DNA from: Clostridiales bacterium
GTDB taxonomy: Bacteria; Bacillota; Clostridia; Lachnospirales; WQUN01
Length of the DNA stretch: 6,200 nt
Assembly: GCA_031271275.1 (NCBI GenBank)
Contig: JAISWA010000179.1
Span: 1-6,200, forward strand
Direction: 5' to 3'
The first letter of the stretch is position 1, and each line of letters starts with the position of its first letter. Both the position numbers and the translations under genes were made by a program. This document shows positions 1 to 4,641 of this stretch, in pieces. The notes below the pieces were generated by a model. The model made no database searches and was not told the origin of the DNA. It saw nothing but the letters and a program-made list of their open reading frames with translations.

Positions 1-41
1 CCTTTTTCGGCATTGAACCATTTTACTGTGCCTGTCTTCAT
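1..41 (-). CDS. csp: Cold shock protein (CspA family), 5' end only
   Basis: Only the first 13 full codons and part of the next are in the window; the gene runs off the left edge. They read MKTGTVKWFNAEKG, the characteristic N-terminus of small (about 65-70 residue) CspA-type single-domain OB-fold proteins, which bind single-stranded nucleic acid and act as cytoplasmic RNA chaperones. The RNP1 and RNP2 motifs would lie outside the window. The start is fixed by family alignment and by an excellent ribosome binding site, AGGAGG at 56-51, nine bases before the ATG. The gene follows the ispD-RNase HI gene on the same strand but has its own promoter starting at that gene's stop codon, so it is probably transcribed separately. 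Identity is confident from the motif; which csp paralogue it is cannot be told. Confidence 0.9.
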   Translation of the reverse strand, partial: MKTGTVKWFNAEK

Positions 42-101
42 GCGGTGAATCCTCCTACAAAATTCAAAATAGCCAGTCCTTACGACTTGTTGGCGAAGCG
101 T

Positions 102-130
102 ATGTTATCACGGTTAGAAGATACTGTCAA
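102..130 (-). promoter_or_regulatory. Sigma-A-type promoter for the cold shock gene
   Basis: On the minus strand a perfect -35 TTGACA (130-125) is followed after 17 bases by TAACAT (107-102, 4 of 6 match to TATAAT). The -10 is preceded by TGA, giving an extended -10 (TGnTAACAT). Transcription would begin near 95, leaving a leader of about 50 nt before the csp ATG at 41. The -35 box contains the TGA stop codon (129-127) of the upstream ispD-RNase HI gene. Seen in sequence; activity is inferred. Confidence 0.75.
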
Positions 131-1452
131 CTCAATGTGACCTCCGTCACGGCGGGCTGCGTAAAACCCTCGTCTTCCGCCAGGCTTGAGGGGCCGGACG
201 CCGCCGCCCGCGCCAGTTGGTCGCAGCGCTCGTTCTCGGGGTTGCCCGCGTGGCCGCGCACCCAGCGGAATTCCACGCTGTGCCGGTCGAGCAGCGGAAG
301 CAGCCGCTTCCATAAATCCGCGTTAAGCGCCGGTTCGGTCTTGTTGCGCATCCAGTTCTTTTTCCGCCAGCGTATTATCCAACCCTTTTCCACCGCGCTG
401 ACCAGGTACTGCGAATCGGAATACAGCACCGCCTCGCAGGGTTCCCGCAGCGCTTCAAGCGCCGCTATGGCGCTGAGTATTTCCATGCGGTTGTTGGTGG
501 TAAGCCGGAAACCGCCGGAAAGCTCCTTCCGGTGCACCTGCCCCGAGGAACTTGAAAACAAAATCACCGCGCCGTACCCGCCGGGGCCGGGGTTGCCCGA
601 GCACGCGCCGTCGGTGTACACCGTCACTTTCTTTCTTAAATCCTCCGTATGTACGGCCGGCGGTTCAGGCGAAAAATCTTCAAAACCCTCCGGGCTGTCC
701 CCCGCCATACTTTCCGGGCACTTTTCCGGTTCCTGAGCCGGTTCGGGCGGGCAGGCTTCCGCCACATCCGCTAAGAAAATTTCCGCCAACGCGGCGTCCT
801 CCGGCGTGGTGATTTTTATATTCCGGGCGTCCCCGTTTACCATCCGCACCGGCGTGTCCCGCAGCCGCTCCACCAAAGACGCGTCGTCCGTCCCCGCGTA
901 CCCGTCCGCCACCGCGAACTTGTGCGCCCGCAGTATGACGCCGTATGGGAACCCCTGCGGCGTTTGCGCCGCGTATACCGCCCTGCGGTCGGGGGTGGAA
1001 TAGATGAGCCCGTCCGCCCCCGCGAGCTTTACCGTGTCGGTGGAAGGCACGCCCGGCACCGCCCCGCCGCCGCGTTCCGCTTCCGCTATAACCCCTTCTA
1101 TGACCCGCTCCGTCACAAACGGCCTGACCCCGTCGTGTATCAGCACGATATCCGTCTCGATTTCGCGCAGCGCCGCGTAAACGGAAGCCTGCCGGCTTTC
1201 GCCCCCGCCGGTAACGCCCGTTACCTTTGAAAAAGAAAATTCCCCGACCATACGCCGGGTATGCGCGATAAAATCTTCCGGGACGGCGAGGAAAATTTCC
1301 GAAACGCGGGCAGCCCGCTCAAAAACGCCGATTGTACGCGCCAGTACGGGCATACCGCCCAAGTCCGCAAACTGCTTGGGCAATTCCCCGCCGAAGCGGC
1401 TGCCGCTGCCCGCGGCGACAATCACCGCCGTCACTTTTGTTTTTTCCGTCAT
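127..1452 (-). CDS. ispD: IspD - RNase HI fusion protein
   Basis: A 441-residue protein with two complete enzyme domains. Residues 7-230 are IspD, 2-C-methyl-D-erythritol 4-phosphate cytidylyltransferase, which makes CDP-ME from MEP and CTP in the non-mevalonate isoprenoid pathway. Visible motifs are the CTP loop AAGSGSRFGG with R19, K26 in LPKQ, IHDGVRPFV with D107, a DRRAVYAAQTPQ segment and K213 in NIKITTPEDA. A linker rich in Pro, Glu and Ser (about 231-272) leads to a full RNase HI domain (275-418), which cuts RNA in RNA-DNA hybrids. Its residues D281 (TDGACSGNPG), E324 (NNRMEI), D346 (SDS), H401 (GHAGNPENE) and D411 are all present, as is a basic handle RWRKKNW. The start is the ATG at 1452, where MTEKTK aligns with IspD; an upstream in-frame ATG at 1518 lies inside the preceding gene. 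The ATG overlaps that gene's TGA by 4 bp, suggesting translational coupling. The frame is unbroken. IspD is often fused to IspF; I know of no common fusion to RNase HI. Confidence 0.95.
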   Translation of the reverse strand: MTEKTKVTAVIVAAGSGSRFGGELPKQFADLGGMPVLARTIGVFERAARVSEIFLAVPEDFIAHTRRMVGEFSFSKVTGVTGGGESRQASVYAALREIETDIVLIHDGVRPFVTERVIEGVIAEAERGGGAVPGVPSTDTVKLAGADGLIYSTPDRRAVYAAQTPQGFPYGVILRAHKFAVADGYAGTDDASLVERLRDTPVRMVNGDARNIKITTPEDAALAEIFLADVAEACPPEPAQEPEKCPESMAGDSPEGFEDFSPEPPAVHTEDLRKKVTVYTDGACSGNPGPGGYGAVILFSSSSGQVHRKELSGGFRLTTNNRMEILSAIAALEALREPCEAVLYSDSQYLVSAVEKGWIIRWRKKNWMRNKTEPALNADLWKRLLPLLDRHSVEFRWVRGHAGNPENERCDQLARAAASGPSSLAEDEGFTQPAVTEVTLS

Positions 1453-2057
1453 AGCTGTATAACCGCCTTGTCCGGGTACGCCTGCGCGGGCGAGCTTGCC
1501 GTAACCATGTCCACCCATACGAACAGCGCCTGCCCGGGCCGGATATCTTCCGGCGCGTAAAAATTATATTCCGGGTCGGTGATGCGCGTATCCGCCGTCA
1601 ATGTGACCCGGTACTTGCCGTCATAGGTCGTAAAGGTACAATAGCCCTCGCCGTACTGGATGTTTTCGCTGACCACGGCGAGGAACGCCGCCGCGCCTTC
1701 TTCCCCGTAATTCATCCACACTTCGTCCGCCGCCATGTCGCGGGAAGGCGGACCGGAAAGCCCCAAGCGCACCGTCATGCCCTCCCGTATACCGGAAGCG
1801 CCCGCCGGGAAACCTGTCAACAAATCATACACTGCCGCGCCGCCTATGTGAACACTTATTTCTTCGCCGAAAGTTTCGGCGCCGTCAAAATAGCCGTCGC
1901 CGACAATTGCCGCGTCAGCGAGCCGCAGCCAGTCGTTTTCGTCCCAAACGACCACGCCGAAGGCTTCCGCCCCGTCGTAAGCGAAAACACGCCGCGCCGG
2001 GGAAAAGATCAATAAAAGCGCGAGCAGCACCGTAAATTTTACGTTAGCGCGGAACAT
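1449..2057 (-). CDS. Secreted protein of unknown function with duplicated beta-type module
   Basis: I do not recognise a named family. The 202-residue product begins with a signal peptide: K7, a hydrophobic core at 8-19 (FTVLLALLLIFS) and a likely signal peptidase I site after VFA (residue 26). The mature part is acidic, has no Lys-rich or membrane segment, and is predicted mostly beta. Two halves look related: around 68-115 a segment with VYD, F-P-A, IREGMTV and a closing hydrophobic strand, and around 150-201 a segment with ITD, FYAPEDIRPGQ, a V-x-V strand, PAQAYPDKAVI. The second resembles short OB-like domains at the C-termini of secreted Firmicutes proteins (G-x-x-V ... P-x-Q-A-x-x-V-V), recalled from memory. 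The start ATG has AAAGGGGG (2073-2066) upstream. The stop overlaps the ispD start (ATGA). The role is unknown; the coupling to ispD may only be for expression. Confidence 0.85.
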   Translation of the reverse strand: MFRANVKFTVLLALLLIFSPARRVFAYDGAEAFGVVVWDENDWLRLADAAIVGDGYFDGAETFGEEISVHIGGAAVYDLLTGFPAGASGIREGMTVRLGLSGPPSRDMAADEVWMNYGEEGAAAFLAVVSENIQYGEGYCTFTTYDGKYRVTLTADTRITDPEYNFYAPEDIRPGQALFVWVDMVTASSPAQAYPDKAVIQL

Positions 2058-2113
2058 CGCATCCGCCCCCTTTAAATGGAAATGCTTTTTAATATAGTAT
2101 TTTCTATTGCGGG

Positions 2114-2142
2114 ATAAAATATACTTCCAAAGCTATGCTCAA
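2114..2142 (-). promoter_or_regulatory. Possible promoter for the secreted protein - ispD operon
   Basis: On the minus strand TTGAGC (2142-2137) is followed after 17 bases by TTTTAT (2119-2114). Each box matches consensus at 4 of 6 positions. The position suits a transcript with a leader of about 50 nt for the gene starting at 2057. It is weak, and other pairings in this AT-rich stretch are possible. Confidence 0.3.
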
Positions 2143-2174
2143 CACGATTTCAAAAATTATTAGAAAAGCGGTTT

Positions 2175-2203
2175 TTTTCAAGCAAAAAAAATGCATATAT
2201 AAT
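2175..2203 (+). promoter_or_regulatory. Candidate sigma-A promoter reading toward the SpoIVFA-like gene
   Basis: A perfect -10 TATAAT (2198-2203) lies 17 bases after TTTTCA (2175-2180, 4 of 6 match to TTGACA), in an AT-rich setting. Transcription would start near 2210. The product could be a leader of about 290 nt for the gene at 2500, or a short RNA ending at the hairpin at 2281-2304. Confidence 0.5.
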
Positions 2204-2280
2204 TTATATTTCCATTTTGGCGGGCGGTTTAAACAATAAACAAAGACATACGGCAATGAGTATAAAATATTTTACGCCTA

Positions 2281-2304
2281 AAAGCCTACCGTGCGGTAGG
2301 CTTT
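2281..2304 (+). terminator. Hairpin resembling an intrinsic terminator or attenuator
   Basis: A perfect 10-bp stem, AAAGCCTACC and GGTAGGCTTT, encloses a GTGC loop. On the plus strand it is followed by GTTGTTCT, T-rich but interrupted; on the minus strand the stem is followed by a fourth T only. Nothing upstream on the minus strand needs termination, so plus-strand termination or attenuation of the transcript from near 2210 is the better reading. Confidence 0.5.
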
Positions 2305-2361
2305 GTTGTTCTGAATCCCTGTCCGGGCGCATAAAATTAAATTGCAGAGTTTTAGTCACAG

Positions 2362-2416
2362 GTCATTCTGAGCGAAGCGAAGAATCTTTAGGTTCCTTCG
2401 CTTCGCTCAGGATGAC
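2362..2416. repeat. Palindromic interspersed repeat (21-bp arms)
   Basis: The left arm (2362-2382) begins GTCATTCTGAGCG and the right arm (2396-2416) ends CGCTCAGGATGAC. They are complementary over 21 bp with one T/C difference that still pairs as G-U in RNA on one strand. The 13-base loop is AATCTTTAGGTTC. Inside, the arms repeat GCGAA and its complement. From memory, conceptual peptides such as HSERSEES and FASLRMT, which this element encodes, recur in many bacterial assemblies, so this looks like a dispersed non-coding repeat of the REP or MITE kind. No transposase is present here. Confidence 0.75.
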
Positions 2417-2464
2417 ACCAATTAAGCAGGATGACGCCAATTAAGCAGGAGGACACCAACTAAA
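2408..2464. repeat. Three 19-bp tandem repeats
   Basis: Units at 2408-2426, 2427-2445 and 2446-2464. Unit 1 is CAGGATGACACCAATTAAG; unit 2 differs by one base (A to G at position 10); unit 3 differs from unit 1 at three positions (6, 15 and 19). The first nine bases of unit 1 are the last nine of the palindrome's right arm, so the array seems to have grown from the edge of that element. Unit 3 contains AGGAGG (2447-2452), but no usable start codon follows it. Confidence 0.8.
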
Positions 2465-2499
2465 TTGTAACGCTGTATCAATCCATAAGGAGGCGCGCG

Positions 2500-2973
2500 G
2501 TGGAAAGGGTGCATTACAGGCGGACGACGCCGACGGGACAAACGCGGCAGGCGTCCGGCGCATATACGGACGAAGGCGGGCGGGAGGGTTCCCGCGAGCG
2601 GTTGATTTTGCAGGGAATCGTAAGCGGTTTAATGCTCGCGGCGATACTGGGGCTGTGCCTGTTTGAGAGCGGGTTTTCTGCGGCGGCGCGGGAAGGTTTG
2701 GGAAAGGCGCTGAACGGGTACACCACGGTGGAAGCGGCGGCGGAGGGGGTAAAGGGTTTCGGGCAAGCCTATCTGCCCGTTGTTTTCGGCGAGCCGGAGG
2801 CGGCGGCGCCGGTAAGCGCGCCGGTTTCCCCGCAAATACCGGAGGAAATCCCAAGCGCGCCCCCGCAAACGGTGACGGTTGACGAAGGGCTCTACATAGA
2901 TCAGGACATACTGGCGGAAATGAACGCTTCAAAATCCACGGTTCCGGAACCGCCAGCTTCTCCGGGGCCGTAG
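2500..2973 (+). CDS. spoIVFA: SpoIVFA-like membrane anchor part (N-terminal frame of a split gene)
   Basis: A 157-residue frame starting at GTG (2500), with AAGGAGG (2487-2493) six bases before it. Residues 1-34 are polar and Arg-rich (cytoplasmic). Residues 35-55 form one membrane segment (LILQGIVSGLMLAAILGLCLF), followed by an extracytoplasmic stretch rich in Ala, Pro and Glu, including DEGLYIDQDILAEM (128-141). It stops at TAG (2971-2973). The M23 peptidase domain expected after such an anchor lies directly downstream in the -1 frame. Joined at the GGGG run (2964-2967), the two parts give a 311-residue protein with anchor, linker and LytM domain, the layout of SpoIVFA, which in Bacillus holds SpoIVFB inactive in the mother-cell-derived forespore membrane. 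Assignment rests on layout and on the M50 gene that follows, not on close sequence match. Alternatively this is a general membrane-anchored M23 protein. Confidence 0.75.
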   Translation: MERVHYRRTTPTGQTRQASGAYTDEGGREGSRERLILQGIVSGLMLAAILGLCLFESGFSAAAREGLGKALNGYTTVEAAAEGVKGFGQAYLPVVFGEPEAAAPVSAPVSPQIPEEIPSAPPQTVTVDEGLYIDQDILAEMNASKSTVPEPPASPGP

Positions 2974-2999
2974 GGTTGGCTGAAACGGAAGTTTCAGCC
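2961..2999 (+). other. Frame break: GGGG run, stop codon and hairpin
   Basis: Frame-0 codons read TCT CCG GGG CCG TAG. Moving back one base at GGG (2965-2967 to 2964-2966) continues as GCC GTA GGG TTG GCT GAA into the M23 domain. A perfect 9-bp stem, GGCTGAAAC (2978-2986) and GTTTCAGCC (2991-2999), with a GGAA (GNRA) loop starts seven bases after GGGGCCG. The geometry resembles -1 programmed frameshift sites, but CCG in the A site is not a classical slippery codon. A lost G in a GGGGG run would also explain it. Confidence 0.65.
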
Positions 3000-3434
3000 T
3001 TGCAGCAGCAAAAGTGGATTGACCCGGTAGCGTCCGGCATCGTTACCTCGTGGGGCGGGCTGCGGGAAAACCCCGTTACGCGCAAGCGCGAGTTCCACGA
3101 CGGGATGGACATCGCGTGCCCGGTGGGGACGGAAGTGTACGCGACGCGGGGCGGAAGCGTGCTTGCGGCGGGGGCTTCGCCCACCTACGGGAATTACGTG
3201 AAGCTTTCCCTTGAGGGCGGCTACGTGGCGGTGTACGCGCATTTAAGCCGCGTGCTTGTGTCGCCGGGCGAAGAAGTCGCGCAGGGACAGGCTGTGGCGC
3301 TTTCCGGCAGCACGGGGCGCAGCACGGGGCCGCATTTGCATTACAGCGTTTTCAAAGACGGGCAGTACCAGAACCCTGACCTTTACGTCAGCCTGCCGGA
3401 AAACGGCGGCGCGAATCTGGCGGTCGGCGGATGA
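2976..3434 (+). CDS. M23/LytM peptidase domain (C-terminal frame of the split SpoIVFA-like gene)
   Basis: The frame is open from 2883; if translated separately the first start is TTG at 2976, which has no proper ribosome binding site, so I think it is normally the C-terminal half of the gene starting at 2500. In the 152-residue numbering it begins with a W-I-D-P-V-A-S-G-I-V-T-S-W-G-type strand and has all expected LytM zinc and catalytic residues: H41 and D45 (HDGMD), H89 (YAHLS), H120 and H122 (GPHLHY). Typical glycine turns (ATRGGSVLAAG, YGNYVKL, V-x-x-G-x-x-V-A-x-G-Q) are also there. M23 enzymes cut peptidoglycan cross-bridges; in the SpoIVFA context the domain may instead act as a protein-binding module, although the intact site leaves activity possible. 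Its TGA overlaps the next gene's ATG by 4 bp. Confidence 0.85.
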   Translation: MAETEVSALQQQKWIDPVASGIVTSWGGLRENPVTRKREFHDGMDIACPVGTEVYATRGGSVLAAGASPTYGNYVKLSLEGGYVAVYAHLSRVLVSPGEEVAQGQAVALSGSTGRSTGPHLHYSVFKDGQYQNPDLYVSLPENGGANLAVGG

Positions 3435-4270
3435 TACATATACGGTTTTCCTTTATCGCGGTGGCGCTGCTTTTGATTTTGTCCGGACACGCGCCGGAGC
3501 TGTTGGTTTTGTTCCTGTCCGTAACGCTGCACGAGCTTGCCCACGCGCTGCTCGCCAGGCGCTTCGGCGCGAGGGTGGACGGGCTCAACCTGACCGCCCT
3601 CGGCGAAGTCGCCGTCATCCGCCGTATGGAGTGTATAGGCTTTTGGCGGCGGGCGCTTACCCTGCTCGGCGGTCCGCTGACAAACTTACTGCTGAGCTTC
3701 TGCGCGTATGCGGTTTATTTTTGGGGGCGCGCGGAAATATTTTATGAAATCGCGCTGTATAATTTTGCGCTGTGCGTCTTTAACCTGCTGCCGGTGTTCC
3801 CGTTGGACGGCGGGCGAATCGCGCAGCTTTTTCTGGGGAATATTTTCGGCGTGCCGAGGGCAAACCGCGCCATTTTGCGTTTCGGGCGCGCCGCCGGTTT
3901 GCTGCTGATGGTTCCGGGGTTGGTTCAGGCGGTGCTGTATCCGTTTAACATCAGCCTGCTTTGCATGGGCATGTATTTGTGGCGCAGGAACCGCAGCGCC
4001 TTGGTGCAGACCTTTGAATTCTTCCAGGCGCTGTTGGGAAAGCCGGCGCAGCTCACGGCAAAAGGCGCGCTGCCGGTTAAGCTGCTGCACGCCCGTGCCG
4101 CGTACCCGCTGCGGCGCGTCGTAGACCGGCTTGACTGGGACCATACGACGCTGATTATGTTGGATAATGCAGGCTCGCCCTGCGAATGGCTGACCGAATC
4201 GGAAATCATGCGCCATGTGGCGCGAAACGGATTGACCGGGACCGTGGGAGAAGTCTTGAATTTTTCTTGA
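3431..4270 (+). CDS. spoIVFB: M50 site-2-type intramembrane metalloprotease, SpoIVFB-like
   Basis: A 279-residue polytopic membrane protein. The zinc motif is HELAH (34-38) in the first membrane region. The second ligand motif is NLLPVFPLDGG (118-128) with D126, and GGPLTN (80-85) lies between, all standard for M50 proteases. Hydrophobic segments fall near 7-37, 74-97, 104-124 and 154-183. The soluble tail (about 212-277) looks like a single CBS domain (LPVKLLHARAAYPLRRVVDRL, LIMLDNAGSPCEWLTESEIM), as SpoIVFB proteins carry; in Bacillus this domain senses ATP and contacts pro-sigma-K. The ATG overlaps the stop of the M23 frame (ATGA) and has only a weak GGCGG upstream, so translation probably depends on coupling to that frame. 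The expected job is cleavage of pro-sigma-K or a similar substrate during sporulation; a housekeeping M50 role cannot be excluded. The TGA stop lies in the -35 box of the rpsT promoter. Confidence 0.88.
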   Translation: MIHIRFSFIAVALLLILSGHAPELLVLFLSVTLHELAHALLARRFGARVDGLNLTALGEVAVIRRMECIGFWRRALTLLGGPLTNLLLSFCAYAVYFWGRAEIFYEIALYNFALCVFNLLPVFPLDGGRIAQLFLGNIFGVPRANRAILRFGRAAGLLLMVPGLVQAVLYPFNISLLCMGMYLWRRNRSALVQTFEFFQALLGKPAQLTAKGALPVKLLHARAAYPLRRVVDRLDWDHTTLIMLDNAGSPCEWLTESEIMRHVARNGLTGTVGEVLNFS

Positions 4271-4295
4271 CGCGCCGCGTTTTATCGTATATTAT
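4267..4295 (+). promoter_or_regulatory. Strong sigma-A promoter for rpsT
   Basis: TTGACG (4267-4272, 5 of 6) is followed after exactly 17 bases by TATTAT (4290-4295, 5 of 6). Transcription would start near 4302, leaving a leader of about 40 nt. The TGA stop of the M50 gene (4268-4270) is inside the -35 box. The promoter lets the ribosomal protein gene be expressed in growing cells independently of the sporulation-type genes upstream. Confidence 0.75.
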
Positions 4296-4328
4296 CCGGT
4301 TTGTGTTTTATTTTGACTTCGGTTGCGG

Positions 4329-4336
4329 GGAGGTGA
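4329..4336 (+). promoter_or_regulatory. Ribosome binding site fixing a UUG start for rpsT
   Basis: GGAGGTGA is a near-perfect match to the anti-Shine-Dalgarno sequence and ends five bases before TTG at 4342. An in-frame GTG at 4333 overlaps the site itself and so cannot be the start. Confidence 0.8.
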
Positions 4337-4341
4337 ATTGT

Positions 4342-4608
4342 TTGGCGAATATCAAATCCGCGAAAAAGCGCATTCAGGTGATTGCAAAGAAGCAGCTGCG
4401 CAACAAGGTTATAAAATCCTCTACCAAGACGGCGATTAAGAAGGTTCAGTCGGCGGCGGCTGCCGGTGATATCGAAATGGCGAAGGCGGCGTTTATCCAT
4501 GCCGTTTCCGCAATCGACAGAGCGGCTTCCAAAGGCGTTTACCATAAAAACACCGCTTCACGGAAGAAATCAAAGCTTGCGAAAATGATGAACAAAGCCG
4601 CCATATAA
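4342..4608 (+). CDS. rpsT: 30S ribosomal protein S20
   Basis: An 88-residue, very basic, helical protein beginning MANIKSAKKR when read from TTG at 4342, with SSTKTAIKKV in the middle and KGVYHKNTASRKKSKLAKMMN near the end. These are hallmark S20 segments and the length is that of the family (about 86-90). S20 binds 16S rRNA early in 30S subunit assembly. The longer open frame upstream of TTG has no family similarity. The gene has its own promoter overlapping the end of the M50 gene and a hairpin terminator overlapping its stop codon, so it looks like a single-gene transcript with possible read-through into the reductase. UUG starts are also known for rpsT in E. coli, where they take part in low-level, self-limited synthesis; whether that holds here is inference. 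Confidence 0.97.
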   Translation: MANIKSAKKRIQVIAKKQLRNKVIKSSTKTAIKKVQSAAAAGDIEMAKAAFIHAVSAIDRAASKGVYHKNTASRKKSKLAKMMNKAAI

Positions 4609-4617
4609 GGCGGCTTT
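4594..4617 (+). terminator. Intrinsic terminator at the end of rpsT
   Basis: AAAGCCGCC (4594-4602) pairs perfectly with GGCGGCTTT (4609-4617) around a six-base loop, ATATAA, which contains the TAA stop. TTTAAATTTAATT follows, so the U tract is short and termination may be partial, allowing read-through to the reductase 24 bases further on. Confidence 0.65.
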
Positions 4618-4641
4618 AAATTTAATTGAGGGGGATTTAAA

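Larger units (their letters stand above)
2074..2217. repeat. Separated 10-bp inverted repeat in the divergent promoter region
   Basis: AAATGGAAAT at 2074-2083 and its exact reverse complement ATTTCCATTT at 2208-2217 bracket the AT-rich core holding both candidate promoters. The right copy sits at the predicted plus-strand transcription start and the left copy in the leader of the secreted-protein gene. It might be a pair of operators or chance in AT-rich DNA. Confidence 0.35.
2058..2499. other. Divergent AT-rich intergenic region with repeats and no gene
   Basis: This 442-bp spacer separates the minus-strand and plus-strand blocks. It holds a possible minus-strand promoter, a better plus-strand promoter, a hairpin, a long palindrome and tandem repeats, listed separately. 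The only open frame of note (plus strand, ATG at 2257 or nearby upstream starts, ending at 2444) has no ribosome binding site and its translation is just the hairpin and palindrome read through, so I do not call it a gene. No tRNA or known riboswitch is visible. Confidence 0.7.

Noticed and set aside
706..708. Internal ATG (residue 249 of the fusion) as a separate RNase HI start
   Set aside because: GGAAAG is only one base before it and no well-spaced ribosome site is seen; a minor internal start cannot be excluded.
1453..1518. Upstream ATG extending IspD by 22 residues
   Set aside because: The extension lies inside the preceding gene and does not resemble the IspD N-terminus; the ATG at 1452 gives the normal start and an ATGA overlap.
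2330..2337. CATAAAAT, close to a sigma-E -10 box, which would suit sporulation genes
   Set aside because: No matching -35 element lies at the right distance, so a sigma-E promoter is not supported.
2217..2444. Open plus-strand frame in the spacer
   Set aside because: It has no ribosome binding site and its codons are mainly the hairpin, the palindrome and the tandem repeats; peptides of this type are recurring by-products of the repeat.
2446..2466. AGGAGG in the third tandem unit as a ribosome site for a small gene
   Set aside because: The only start-like codon after it, TTG at 2465, is followed at once by TAA.
2940..2951. Perfect 12-bp palindrome GGTTCCGGAACC before the frame break
   Set aside because: It has no loop to form a hairpin, falls inside codons and has no partner site; probably chance.
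2441..3184. Long minus-strand frame of 247 codons
   Set aside because: It lies opposite the SpoIVFA-like gene, is Pro/Arg-rich as expected from the antisense of G+C-rich codons, and lacks motifs.
4186..4341. Upstream extension of the rpsT frame
   Set aside because: It runs through the M50 gene in another frame and through the promoter; S20 similarity begins exactly at the TTG at 4342.
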